A DNA stretch of 64,000 bases from CBDDIP01 sp965279405. Lineage in GTDB: Bacteria > Actinomycetota > Acidimicrobiia > Acidimicrobiales > Ilumatobacteraceae. The translations under genes and the position numbers were made by a program. This document shows positions 7,771 through 16,222 of the stretch, one piece after another; positions within the stretch are counted from its first letter, which is position 1; every line of letters starts with the position of its first letter. Below the pieces are notes generated by a model, which made no database searches, was not told the origin of the DNA, and saw only the letters and a program-made list of their open reading frames with translations. Where the stretch lies: positions 4,464,001 to 4,528,000 of the forward strand of contig OZ257157.1 of NCBI GenBank assembly GCA_965279405.1, read 5' to 3'.

Positions 7771-9372
7771 TCAGGAGGGACCGCGACGCGCCTCGGCGCG
7801 CCGCTCCGCTTCCAACCGCTCGAGCTCGGGCGCTTCGGTGGTCAGGTGGGTCATCGCCCCGGCGACCGCACGGTGCCCGGCCTGTTCGGCGATCAGGCGG
7901 TGCATCTCCAGCGCCACTCGGCGGTACGCAGGGTGGCCCTGTGGTGACGAGCGCAGCTCGAGGAGGTGGATGGCCTCGCGTGCGTTGAACTGCATCGAGT
8001 AGCGCATCCGGTACGCCATCGACACGGCGTAGCCGGCCTGAGCTGGGAAGTCCTCGCGCAGTGCGTCGTACAGCGCTGCCGAGCGGGCCATCGCGTCGTC
8101 GAAGATGTCGGCCATCCCGGCCTCCTCGACCAGCTCCGGGCGGACGTAGCCGTGGTTCGGCGTCAGCTCCTGCCACTCGATGGTCAGCATGCGGTGGCGC
8201 TGCAGGTCGCGGAAGGCGCCGTAGTCACTGAGCACGTCGAAGCGGTAGTCCACCCGCTCGAAGGCCCGCCCCGGCTTGTGGCGACGGTTCTCCCGCTCGC
8301 CGATGTACGCCCGCAGCAACGCCAGCCGCTCGGTCGGGCCGAGCTGCTTGACCCGCTCGACGAGCTGGCTCTCCGGCAGGTTCGTGTGCGGGTAGCAGAT
8401 CGCCGCCAGCAGCTTGTCCTCGGCATCCGGGTCGAAGTCGACCAGCTGCACTCCCGGTACCTGCTCGACGGGCGTCGTGCCGAACAGCGACTCGACCAGT
8501 TCGTGGGTGCGGTCTCGCGTGTTGGCCAGGTACTGGCTGGCCCGGCCGCCGCGATCGGGCAGGTCGACGCGACGCAGGAAGCTGGGCACCACCTTGCGCA
8601 GCTCGAACAGCATCAGGTCGGCGTAGTGGCGGGCCTCGGGCAACGGGTGCGACCGCATCCGGACCAGCAGCGCCTCGAACGCCTGACCGCTGGCGTAGAT
8701 GCCGACGTTGGACAGCGACGCTGCCGGCAGCACGCCGCGCACGGCGTCGAGCGCCTTGGCCCGTGTGGCCTGTCGGAAGACGAAGTCGCTGTCCTCGGGC
8801 GACCGCGGCACCGTGGCCCGCACGTGCTCGGTGACCTTGTTGATCAGCAGGCTGTAGGCGTCGAACATGCGGTCCATGTCGCCGACGTAGCGGGTGCCGA
8901 AGCGGCTGTTGAGGATCGCCGGGTCGCGGAAGTAGCGGTAGCGGCCGCCGAGACGAGCGTCGTAGGCGATGTAGCGCGTGCTCTGCTCGAGGTAGCTCAT
9001 CAAGCGGCCCCACTCGAGGATCTTGGTGAGGATGTTCGACGCCTGCTCGCACGCCAGGTGGACACCGCCGAGCTGAGCGACCGAATCGTCGCCGTACTCG
9101 AAGAAGACCTTCTCGTAGAGCTCCTCGGCGCGCTGCAGGCCGACGGTGGCGTCGACGCTGTGGTCGCCGCTGATGTCGAGCTCGCCGACGAACTCGTCGA
9201 GGAACAGACGTCGCAGGCTCTTCGGGCTGCGGCTGTAGCGGGCGAACAGCGCGCCCTTGACCACCTCCGGCAGGTTGACCAAGGCGAACACCGGGCCATC
9301 GAGGTTGGTGAAGTATCGGCGGAGGACGTCGCTCTCGTCGGGCGTGAATTCCTCGGGGACGTAGACCGTCAT
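7771..9372 (-). CDS. Double-length ThyX-like (FAD-dependent thymidylate synthase family) protein
   Basis: 533 aa, about twice the length of classical ThyX. Both halves carry ThyX-type elements. First half: KILEWGRLMSYLEQSTRYIA (position of RHRxxSxNEqStRY) and a VGIYASGQAFEALLVRMR helix. Second half: LQRHRMLTIEWQELTPNHGY and MQFNAREAIHLLELR. Neither half has the intact RHRxxSxNE motif: the first lacks RHR and the second replaces SxNE. Dedicated dUMP methylation is therefore doubtful; long ThyX-like proteins of this sort occur in several phyla without a firm function. The ATG at 9372 follows a TACGAT -10 by 9 nt. Confidence 0.8.
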   Translation of the reverse strand: MTVYVPEEFTPDESDVLRRYFTNLDGPVFALVNLPEVVKGALFARYSRSPKSLRRLFLDEFVGELDISGDHSVDATVGLQRAEELYEKVFFEYGDDSVAQLGGVHLACEQASNILTKILEWGRLMSYLEQSTRYIAYDARLGGRYRYFRDPAILNSRFGTRYVGDMDRMFDAYSLLINKVTEHVRATVPRSPEDSDFVFRQATRAKALDAVRGVLPAASLSNVGIYASGQAFEALLVRMRSHPLPEARHYADLMLFELRKVVPSFLRRVDLPDRGGRASQYLANTRDRTHELVESLFGTTPVEQVPGVQLVDFDPDAEDKLLAAICYPHTNLPESQLVERVKQLGPTERLALLRAYIGERENRRHKPGRAFERVDYRFDVLSDYGAFRDLQRHRMLTIEWQELTPNHGYVRPELVEEAGMADIFDDAMARSAALYDALREDFPAQAGYAVSMAYRMRYSMQFNAREAIHLLELRSSPQGHPAYRRVALEMHRLIAEQAGHRAVAGAMTHLTTEAPELERLEAERRAEARRGPS

Positions 9373-9432
9373 CGAGGGGTCATCGTACGGGTAGGCGGCC
9401 CCACAAACCGGGGATTGCCGCGACAACGCAGG

Positions 9433-10632
9433 TCACAGGACCTCGACACCGGTCGGCCGGGTGGCGAACGCGGCCTGCGTGGCCTGCAGCAGCCCGCCGT
9501 CGGTCCACAGGTCGACCACGGTCATGGCCATTGCCTTGGCCCCGTCGAGCACCGCCCGGTCGCCGTCGGCGCTGACCGCCCACTCGGCGAAGTCCTTGGT
9601 GTGGATGGCCACGCCGTCCGCGGCGACCTTGATCATCGGGTGGATCGACGGCACGAGGTAGCTCAGGTTGCCCATGTCCGTGCTACCGACGACGCGCCGG
9701 CCGACCGCAGCGGGGTCCTGCACGATGCGGCCGAGCGCGGCCATGTTGGCCACGTAGCTGGCCACCATCGGGCCGTTGTCGACCATGTCCGCGTACGTCT
9801 CGCCTGCCCACTGGTGCGTCATCGTGCAGCCGCACGCGACGGCCGCGCTGTCGAGGCAGGTGAACACGCGATCCTTCAGCGGTTGCAGCGACTCGATCGT
9901 CGCCGATCGCACCATCCACTCCATCGACGTCTCGTCGGGCACGACGTTGGCCTTGTCGCCACTGCGGAGGAAGATCCCGTGGATCCGCTCCGTCGGCCGG
10001 ATGTGCTGGCGCAACGCCGCGATGCTCGTGTACCCGAGCACGGCGGCGTCGAGGGCGTTGCGTCCCTCCCAGGGTGCCGCAGCGGCGTGCGCAGCGCGGC
10101 CGTGGTAGTCGACGTGCAGCTCCTGCACGGCGATGGTGTCCATCGAGATCAGGTCGGCGTCGGCGGGGTGCACCATCATCGCCGCGTCGATCCCGGCGAA
10201 GGCGCCGACGCGGGCCATGCGGATCTTGCCGCCGCCGCCCTCCTCGGCCGGTGTGCCCATGATCCGCACCCGCCCGCCGAGGTCGCCCGCCAGCGCCGCC
10301 GCCGCGAGGCCGGCACCGAGTCCGGCGGTGGCGATCACGTTGTGACCGCAGGCGTGGCCGATCACCGGCAGCGCGTCGTACTCGCACAGCACCGCAATGG
10401 TCGGGCCCTGGTCCCCCGCCGCGCCGTCGAACGCCGTGGCGAGGTCCCACGCGTGCTGCTGCGTCGCCACGTGCTCGTCGGCCAGGATCGAGGTCAGCAG
10501 GTCGTGGGCGTGGTGCTCCTCGTAGTTCAGCTCTGGGTTGGCGTGGATGCGATGGCTGGCGTCGATCAACCGGTCAGCGAGACGATCGACCTCGGCGCAC
10601 ACGCGAGCCTTCGCGGCTGCGAGGTCGCTCAT
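9433..10632 (-). CDS. M20-family amidohydrolase (peptidase M20D type)
   Basis: Metal-dependent amidohydrolase or dipeptidase, 399 aa, cytosolic. It shows the M20D landmarks: HRIHANPELNYEE near the N-terminus, LCEYDALPVIGHACGHNVIA (metal ligands Asp and His), GTPAEEGGGGK with the catalytic Glu pair, and YHGRAAHAAAAPWEGRNALD in the lid domain. The set is closest to the AbgB/PM20D2-like branch that hydrolyses N-acyl or aminobenzoyl-type amides. The ATG at 10632 overlaps the stop of the upstream MDR dehydrogenase (ATGA), making a two-gene operon. Substrate unknown. Confidence 0.88.
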   Translation of the reverse strand: MSDLAAAKARVCAEVDRLADRLIDASHRIHANPELNYEEHHAHDLLTSILADEHVATQQHAWDLATAFDGAAGDQGPTIAVLCEYDALPVIGHACGHNVIATAGLGAGLAAAALAGDLGGRVRIMGTPAEEGGGGKIRMARVGAFAGIDAAMMVHPADADLISMDTIAVQELHVDYHGRAAHAAAAPWEGRNALDAAVLGYTSIAALRQHIRPTERIHGIFLRSGDKANVVPDETSMEWMVRSATIESLQPLKDRVFTCLDSAAVACGCTMTHQWAGETYADMVDNGPMVASYVANMAALGRIVQDPAAVGRRVVGSTDMGNLSYLVPSIHPMIKVAADGVAIHTKDFAEWAVSADGDRAVLDGAKAMAMTVVDLWTDGGLLQATQAAFATRPTGVEVL

Positions 10633-11624
10633 CAGCGAGCGCCGTGCGTGAGGACGATCTTGCCCAGCTGCTCGCCCTGCTCCAGGCGCTGCAACGCGGT
10701 GGCGTAGTCCTCCAACGGCACGCTCTGGTCGACGCGGATGTCCACGCCGGCGTCGACCAGCTGCAGCAGCTCGTCGAACTCCTGGTAGCTGCCCATCGTC
10801 GAGCCGATGATCTCGATCTGCTTGAAGAACAGGCGAGGCAGGTTGATCTCCACCTTCGGGCCGGACGTCCCACCACACACCACCAGACGCCCGCCTGGCT
10901 TGAGCGAACGCACCGACTGCTCCCACGTGGCCGGGCCGACGCTCTCGATGACCACGTCGGCCTCCACGGGCCACTTCGGTGCGGCGCTGTCGTGCGCAGC
11001 AACTGCGCCCATGGCGAGCGCTTCGGCGCGCTTGGCCTCGCTGCGACTCGTGGCGATGACCGTCGCGCCCATGTGCTTGGCGATCGCCAGCGCGGCGCAG
11101 GACACCCCGGAACCGATGCCGACCACGAGCACGGTCTGCCCGGCGCGGAGGCGGGCGCGCCGCAGCATGCGGTAGGCGGTGAGGTACGCCAGCGGGAAGG
11201 CCGCGCTCTCCTCCCACGTGCGGCTCTGCGGACGCGGGCGCACGTTGCGCGCCGGCGCATCGGCCAGCTCGCCGTGGCCACCCCAGCAGTGCTCGCCGTA
11301 GATCATGAAGCCGGAGCCCATCGGGCTGTCGTTGCCGAGCGCGACGATCTCGTCCACGGGCGACACGCCCGGGTTGATGACCACCTCGTCACCGACGGCG
11401 ACCGTCGTGACCGCGCTGCCGATCTCCTCGACGATGCCGGCGACGTCGCAGCCGGGCACGTGTGGCAGCGGCGGCCGCGGCTGGCCACGCGTCACCCACA
11501 GGTCCATGTGGTTCAGCGCGCTGGTGACGACGCGCACACGCACGCCGTCCGCGGCCAACGGCGGCGGATCGATCGTCCCCCAGCGGTAGCTGCCGGGTGA
11601 TTCGTCGAGGATCCAAGCCTGCAT
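10632..11624 (-). CDS. Zinc-type alcohol dehydrogenase-like (MDR) oxidoreductase
   Basis: Medium-chain dehydrogenase/reductase, 330 aa, NAD(P)H-dependent. The GroES-like N-terminal half has ALNHMDLWVTRGQ and HVPGCDVAGIVEEIGS; the Rossmann half has VLVVGIGSGVSCAALAIAKHMGA followed by VIATSRSEAKR. The structural zinc cysteines are absent, as in the quinone oxidoreductase branch. A -10-like TAACGT lies 6 nt before the ATG, so it probably heads the operon with the M20 amidohydrolase. The substrate is unknown. Confidence 0.86.
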   Translation of the reverse strand: MQAWILDESPGSYRWGTIDPPPLAADGVRVRVVTSALNHMDLWVTRGQPRPPLPHVPGCDVAGIVEEIGSAVTTVAVGDEVVINPGVSPVDEIVALGNDSPMGSGFMIYGEHCWGGHGELADAPARNVRPRPQSRTWEESAAFPLAYLTAYRMLRRARLRAGQTVLVVGIGSGVSCAALAIAKHMGATVIATSRSEAKRAEALAMGAVAAHDSAAPKWPVEADVVIESVGPATWEQSVRSLKPGGRLVVCGGTSGPKVEINLPRLFFKQIEIIGSTMGSYQEFDELLQLVDAGVDIRVDQSVPLEDYATALQRLEQGEQLGKIVLTHGAR

Positions 11625-11643
11625 GTCTCGACGTTAACGCTCG

Positions 11644-12255
11644 TCAGGCACAGACGAAGAGGGCGTCGGGGTGAACGCGCAAATCGATGGCGGAGCGTGA
11701 TGCCCAGCGGACGCCGTCGACCCAGACGACCAGCGGGCGTTCGAAGGTGATCGCCAGTTCGCTCACCGAGCGCATCGACAGCTGCGGATGCGGGAGGTGA
11801 CTGCCATTGCGAGCGCGCGTCGCCGCCTGGTGCCTGGACCTCAGCGACATCGCTGGATCGACGCGCAGGACATCGACCTTGCCGTCGTTGGGATGCGAGC
11901 GCGGCGCGATGTCGCGTTCGCCGAGGAACTGCGCGTTCATCGCCAGCACGACTTCGCCACGCCACCAGCTGCGGCGGGCGACGACGTGGCTGGCGCACCA
12001 CACCGACTCGTCGCCGGCGATCACCTCGACGACGTCGATCGACGCACGCAGCACCGGCCCGTCGAGCCGGCCGGGCGTGCCCCCACCCAACGTGCGGGCG
12101 AGATCCCCCGACGCAAGCGCGACCACCCGATCCTCGACCGGCCACGTCATCGCCGTCTGCAGCCACTCGTGCAACCCGGTGTCGCCGTGAACGCGGCGGA
12201 TCGCCGGCGTCAGCGAGGTGACCTCACCCCACGGCTCACCGCGCCTGATCGTCAC
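11644..12255 (-). CDS. Stand-alone diacylglycerol-kinase-type accessory domain protein
   Basis: 203 aa. The second half matches the C-terminal beta-sandwich domain of DAG/sphingosine kinase-like enzymes: AMNAQFLGERDIAPRSHPND followed by GKVDVL, then a hydrophobic strand and LVVWVDGVRW near the end. The catalytic N-terminal domain with its GGDGT motif is missing, so it cannot be a complete lipid kinase. The GTG at 12255 overlaps the 3' end of the helicase gene by 20 bp, so it is translated behind that gene. Role unknown; lipid or partner binding is a guess. The domain match was made by eye. Confidence 0.65.
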   Translation of the reverse strand: MTIRRGEPWGEVTSLTPAIRRVHGDTGLHEWLQTAMTWPVEDRVVALASGDLARTLGGGTPGRLDGPVLRASIDVVEVIAGDESVWCASHVVARRSWWRGEVVLAMNAQFLGERDIAPRSHPNDGKVDVLRVDPAMSLRSRHQAATRARNGSHLPHPQLSMRSVSELAITFERPLVVWVDGVRWASRSAIDLRVHPDALFVCA

Positions 12256-14923
12256 CTGACGCCTCGGCTGGTGCGGCGCTCGGCGCGTCGGGTTGCTCGA
12301 GCTCGACCGCGCTGGATGCGGCGACGACGCCACGGAACAGACGCTCTGCTGCAGCCTCGGCGGCACGCCGCGTATCTCGTTCGGGCGCGATGATCGCCAG
12401 CTGACGCAGGACGTCGATCAGCTGCTTGGTGGTGCGCACGAAGTCGCCGCCGGACAGCTCCTCGGCCTCGACGACCTCGGCGAAGCCCTCCCCCGCTGCC
12501 CACGCGAAGGCGACGGCGATGAACGTCGGGTCGGGTGGGCGGTGAACGCTGAGCCCGGCCTCTTCCTCGGCGTCCTGCAGCTCGTAGCTGATCGCAGCGA
12601 TGCGTTGCCAGCGCTTGCGCACCAGTGGCGACGGGAACCAGGGCACCGGTGGCGCCTCCGGGCTGCGGTGCTCGTAGACGAACACCGAGACCAGCGCGGC
12701 GAGCGCCGCCGGGTCGAGGCCGTCGAGCAACCCGTGGCGGATGCACTCGACGACGAGCAGATCGCTCTCGTGGAACGTGCGCGCCAGGATCTCGCCGGCG
12801 TCGGTCAGCGACCAGCCGTCGACGTAGCCCCAGCTGTCCAGCACGCGCAGCACGCGGTCGAAGTCGCGGGCGATCGACTGGGTGCGGCCGCGCACGCGCT
12901 GGCGAAGCTCCTCCACCTCTCGGGCGATGCGCTCGGCGCTTGCGGCCGCCTTCATCCGCTCGGCGAGATCGGGATCGTCCTCCACCGGATGTGGACCGGA
13001 CACCGCCTCGTCGTCCACCAACCGGCGCGCCCACCGGGCGTGCGGCGCCATCTCGGCGCGCTCCAACCGCGTCACCACCTCGCGCTGGTAGTCGTGTCGG
13101 TTCGGCGCGTAGTCCGCCGGCAGTTCGATGCGGCCCAACGCGCGAGGCGGCTCGGGGAAGTCGGCACTCGTCAGCATCAGCAGATCGCGTCGGGTGGTCA
13201 GTGCGGTGAGCCGCATCCCGCCCTTTCGGTGCGCGCTCGCCAGCACGGCAGCGCGGCCGACGTACTTGCCCTTCTCGACGTAGATCACGTCGCCCGGGCG
13301 GAGCTTGATCATCGCCAGCGAGACGAGGTCGTCGCGTCCGACCACGCCGGTGGATGCGGCGCGTTCGGCCGACAGCGCTGCCCGTTGGGCGCGGTACTCG
13401 TCGACGTCACCGAACGGGCTCTTCGACTTCTCCACCAGCTCGGCGAGGTGCGCCTGTCGACGCTCCAGCCGGGCCTCGATCTTCACCACGTCGCGGTCGG
13501 CCTGGTACTGCGCGAACGACAGGTTCAACAGGTGGTGGGCGCGTTCGCTGCTGTACGAGCGCACGAGGTTGGCGGCCATGTTGTAGGTCGGGCGGAACGC
13601 CGAGTTGAGGTGGAACGTGCGGCTGCTGGCCAACGTCGCCACCTGATCGAACGGCACGAACGGGCTCCACAGCACGACCGCGTTGCCGTGATCGTCCAGC
13701 CCGCGCCGGCCTGCACGGCCGGTCAGCTGGGTGTACTCACCCGGCGTGAGGAAGGCGTGGTGATCACCGGTGAACTTGCTCAGCTTCTCGATGACCACGG
13801 TCTTGGCCGGCATGTTGATGCCCACGGCCAACGTCTCGGTGGCGAAGACGACCTTCACCAGACCCTCGACGAAGCACGCCTCGACGACCTCCTTGAACGG
13901 CGGCACCATGCCGGCGTGGTGGGCGGCGACGCCCGCCTCCAGCTGCGCGAGGAACTGCCCGTAGCCGAGCACGGCGAGGTCGGCCGGGTCGATGCCCCCG
14001 AGGCGGGCGTCGACGATGCCGCGGATGCGTTCGCGCTCCTCCCCGGTCGTCAACCGCACGCCCGCGGCGAGGCACGTCTTGGCTGCCTCGTCGCACTGGT
14101 TGCGACTGAAGATGAAGCAGATCGCCGGAAGCATCTGCTGCTGATCCAGCAGCTCCACCACCTCCAACCGGTTCGGTGTGAAGAGGCGGCGCCGCCCCTG
14201 CACGCCGCCGCGCCGAGCGTCCTTGGCGCGCGAGCTGCGCGCCGCCTCCGCGTCGAGCCTCGCCGCTTCGTTGTTCGGCCGACCGCCGACCAGGGTCGGC
14301 AGGAGGTGCAGTCGGTCGTGCGTCTTGTCGCCGATCATGTACATGTTGTCGAGCTGCACCGGACGACGCTCCTCGACCACGGCGGTCGTCGCCCCGCGCA
14401 CCGTCGTGATCCAGTCGGCGAAGTCGTCGGCGTTGCTGACGGTGGCCGACAGGCACACCAGGTTGACCTCCATCGGGAGGTGGATGATGACCTCCTCCCA
14501 CACCGGGCCGCGGTAGGTGTCCTGCAGGAAGTGGACCTCGTCGAGCACCACCACGTCGAGCCGATCGAGGGCGTGGCTCTTGGCGTAGATCATGTTGCGC
14601 AGCACCTCGGTGGTCATCACCACCACCGGCGCGTCGCCGTTGATGTTGTTGTCACCGGTGAGCAGACCGACCTGCTGGGCGCCGAGGCGGTCGACGAGGT
14701 CGTGGTACTTCTGGTTCGACAGCGCCTTGATCGGCGCCGTGTAGAACGCTCGTCGCCCGCGGCTGATGGCCACGTCGATGGCGTACTCGGCGACCACCGT
14801 CTTGCCGCTGCCGGTCGGTGCGGCGACGAGCACCGATCGGCCGGCGTCGAGCGCGTCGAGGGCGCGCAGCTGGAACGGATCGAGCGTGAAGCCGTAGTGG
14901 GCGATCAGCCCGGCATCAGGCAG
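12236..14923 (-). CDS. helY: HelY/Ski2-like DEVH-box RNA helicase
   Basis: 895 aa from a proposed CTG start. ATP-dependent superfamily-2 helicase of the Ski2/Mtr4 type, likely acting on RNA. Motifs: DPFQLRALDALDAGRS before Walker A, APTGSGKT (about 35-42), VVLDEVHFLQD (DEVH), LSATVSN, VAAHHAGMVPPFK, QLTGRAGRRGLDDHG (motif VI), and a C-terminal DSHCT-type region with RVLDSWGYVDG. No ATG, GTG or TTG precedes Walker A in the frame, which is closed by a TGA upstream; the GTG at 14833 would remove the conserved Q-like region. A GGAAGA lies 9 nt before CTG 14923, which overlaps the tatC stop by 8 bp. In mycobacteria helY also follows tatC. Confidence 0.88.
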   Translation of the reverse strand: MPDAGLIAHYGFTLDPFQLRALDALDAGRSVLVAAPTGSGKTVVAEYAIDVAISRGRRAFYTAPIKALSNQKYHDLVDRLGAQQVGLLTGDNNINGDAPVVVMTTEVLRNMIYAKSHALDRLDVVVLDEVHFLQDTYRGPVWEEVIIHLPMEVNLVCLSATVSNADDFADWITTVRGATTAVVEERRPVQLDNMYMIGDKTHDRLHLLPTLVGGRPNNEAARLDAEAARSSRAKDARRGGVQGRRRLFTPNRLEVVELLDQQQMLPAICFIFSRNQCDEAAKTCLAAGVRLTTGEERERIRGIVDARLGGIDPADLAVLGYGQFLAQLEAGVAAHHAGMVPPFKEVVEACFVEGLVKVVFATETLAVGINMPAKTVVIEKLSKFTGDHHAFLTPGEYTQLTGRAGRRGLDDHGNAVVLWSPFVPFDQVATLASSRTFHLNSAFRPTYNMAANLVRSYSSERAHHLLNLSFAQYQADRDVVKIEARLERRQAHLAELVEKSKSPFGDVDEYRAQRAALSAERAASTGVVGRDDLVSLAMIKLRPGDVIYVEKGKYVGRAAVLASAHRKGGMRLTALTTRRDLLMLTSADFPEPPRALGRIELPADYAPNRHDYQREVVTRLERAEMAPHARWARRLVDDEAVSGPHPVEDDPDLAERMKAAASAERIAREVEELRQRVRGRTQSIARDFDRVLRVLDSWGYVDGWSLTDAGEILARTFHESDLLVVECIRHGLLDGLDPAALAALVSVFVYEHRSPEAPPVPWFPSPLVRKRWQRIAAISYELQDAEEEAGLSVHRPPDPTFIAVAFAWAAGEGFAEVVEAEELSGGDFVRTTKQLIDVLRQLAIIAPERDTRRAAEAAAERLFRGVVAASSAVELEQPDAPSAAPAEASGDDQAR

Positions 14924-15719
14924 CTGAGGCGGTCTTCCGCTTGTGCCGTTGGAGCATGATCCCGATCACCACCGAGATGAGGTAGAAGATGCTCATCGGC
15001 ACGGCGAGGGCGAGCATCGAGTAGGGGTCGCCACTGGGCGTGATCACAGCGGCGATGACGAAGATCGCCATGATCGCGTAGCGCCACTGCTTCATCAGCG
15101 TCTGTGGTGTGAGCACCCCGACGATCTGCAGGAACACCAGCAGCACCGGGAACTCGAAGCCGATGCCGAACGCGGCGACCATCAGCCCGACGAGGCTGAC
15201 GTACTTGCTCACCTGGAACGTGGCCTTCACGTCGGTGCCCGACCACGAGATCAGGAACTCGAGCGACTTCTCCAGCGTGAGGTACGCAATGAATGCGCCG
15301 AGCGCGAACAGCAGCACGCTGGAGGCGACGAACGGGATCGCGTACCGCTTCTCCTTCGCGTGCAGCGCCGGCACGATGAACCGCCAGATCTGCCAGAGGA
15401 TCACCGGCAGGGCGAGGATGATCCCGCCGTAGGTGGCGATCGACAACCGCGTCGTGAGGCCCTCGAGCGGACCGAGCGTGTTCAGCTGCGCTTCGCAGAA
15501 CCCGACGGGCTTGCTGGCGCACAGCGTCTTGTACGGCCGCAGCATGAAGCCGAGCACCTGGTCGTACGCGGCGAGCACGACGATCACACCGACGATCACA
15601 CCGAGCAGGGCGCGGATGATGCGGGTGCGCAGCTCGGCAAGGTGCTCGGTGAGCGTCATCCGGTCGTCCGGTGACTTCACCTTCGCGCTCTCGCCTCCCT
15701 TGCGGAAGGGCAGCTTCAT
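14916..15719 (-). CDS. tatC: Twin-arginine translocase subunit TatC
   Basis: Multispanning inner-membrane receptor of the Tat pathway, which exports folded proteins. 267 aa with six hydrophobic segments. TatC marks: MTLTEHLAELRTRII near the N-terminus, YGGIILALPVILWQIWRFIVPAL, EKSLEFL, a FGIGFEFPVLLVFL stretch and ITPSGDPYSMLALAVPM. The ATG overlaps the tatB stop (ATGA) and the stop overlaps the proposed helY start, so tatB-tatC-helY is one operon, in the order seen in mycobacteria. Confidence 0.95.
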   Translation of the reverse strand: MKLPFRKGGESAKVKSPDDRMTLTEHLAELRTRIIRALLGVIVGVIVVLAAYDQVLGFMLRPYKTLCASKPVGFCEAQLNTLGPLEGLTTRLSIATYGGIILALPVILWQIWRFIVPALHAKEKRYAIPFVASSVLLFALGAFIAYLTLEKSLEFLISWSGTDVKATFQVSKYVSLVGLMVAAFGIGFEFPVLLVFLQIVGVLTPQTLMKQWRYAIMAIFVIAAVITPSGDPYSMLALAVPMSIFYLISVVIGIMLQRHKRKTASAA

Positions 15720-16186
15720 TCGGAGGAACCCTCCACGGTCGGCGGCGTCGCAGCCGGCTCGAATTCGACCGGCATCGGTGGTTCGGCGCCGGACACGTCC
15801 GCGGATGTCTCCGCATCGACCGTCTCGACCGCTTCAGCAACGACCGGTACGTCGGCGGCCGGTTCGACGGCCGGTTCCGGCTTCGCCGCCGGCACCGGAT
15901 CCGGCTCGGCGTTCATCACCTTCGAGGCCCACGTGTTCGGCTTGACCACCTCACTGAGCTCATCGAGGTTGACCGCCTTCTTCAGCGCGTCCGCGGTCTC
16001 GCGCATCTCGCGCATCGGCTCGTCGAGCGCCGAACGCAGCTCGGTCTGGAAGCCGGTCGACATCTTCTTGATCTCGCCGTACGTCTTGCCGAACCGGCGC
16101 ACGGCCTCCGGCAGCTTCTCGGGACCGAGCACGATCAGCGCCAGCAGGAGCAGGAAGACCAGTTCACTGCCGCTGAGGTTGAACAC
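15716..16186 (-). CDS. tatB: Sec-independent translocase TatA/TatB-family protein
   Basis: 156 aa: one N-terminal membrane helix (ELVFLLLLALIVLGPEKLPE), an amphipathic helix (AVRRFGKTYGEIKK), then a long charged and Pro/Ala/Glu-rich tail. The Gly-Pro-Glu-Lys-Leu-Pro hinge and the length favour TatB over TatA, but the two cannot be told apart firmly. The GTG at 16186 follows a TAGACT -10 by 7 nt. First gene of tatB-tatC-helY. Confidence 0.85.
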   Translation of the reverse strand: MFNLSGSELVFLLLLALIVLGPEKLPEAVRRFGKTYGEIKKMSTGFQTELRSALDEPMREMRETADALKKAVNLDELSEVVKPNTWASKVMNAEPDPVPAAKPEPAVEPAADVPVVAEAVETVDAETSADVSGAEPPMPVEFEPAATPPTVEGSSE

Positions 16187-16193
16187 GAGGCCG

Positions 16194-16199
16194 AGTCTA
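16194..16199 (-). promoter_or_regulatory. Putative -10 box of the tatB-tatC-helY operon
   Basis: Reading the minus strand, TAGACT ends 7 nt before the GTG at 16186. The divergent GDPD gene starts 37 bp away at 16223, so the two promoters overlap. Confidence 0.5.
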
Positions 16200-16222
16200 T
16201 GGGCGCGTGGCATCATCGAGCG

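Noticed and set aside
7966..10707. 913-codon plus-strand frame opposite the ThyX-like, M20 and MDR genes
   Set aside because: It spans three real minus-strand genes and shows only a His/Arg/Val/Asp-rich shadow composition.
12293..14959. Long open frame (888 codons) on the plus strand opposite helY
   Set aside because: It is a high-GC antisense shadow: the minus-strand frame carries every helicase motif, while this one has no recognisable domain.
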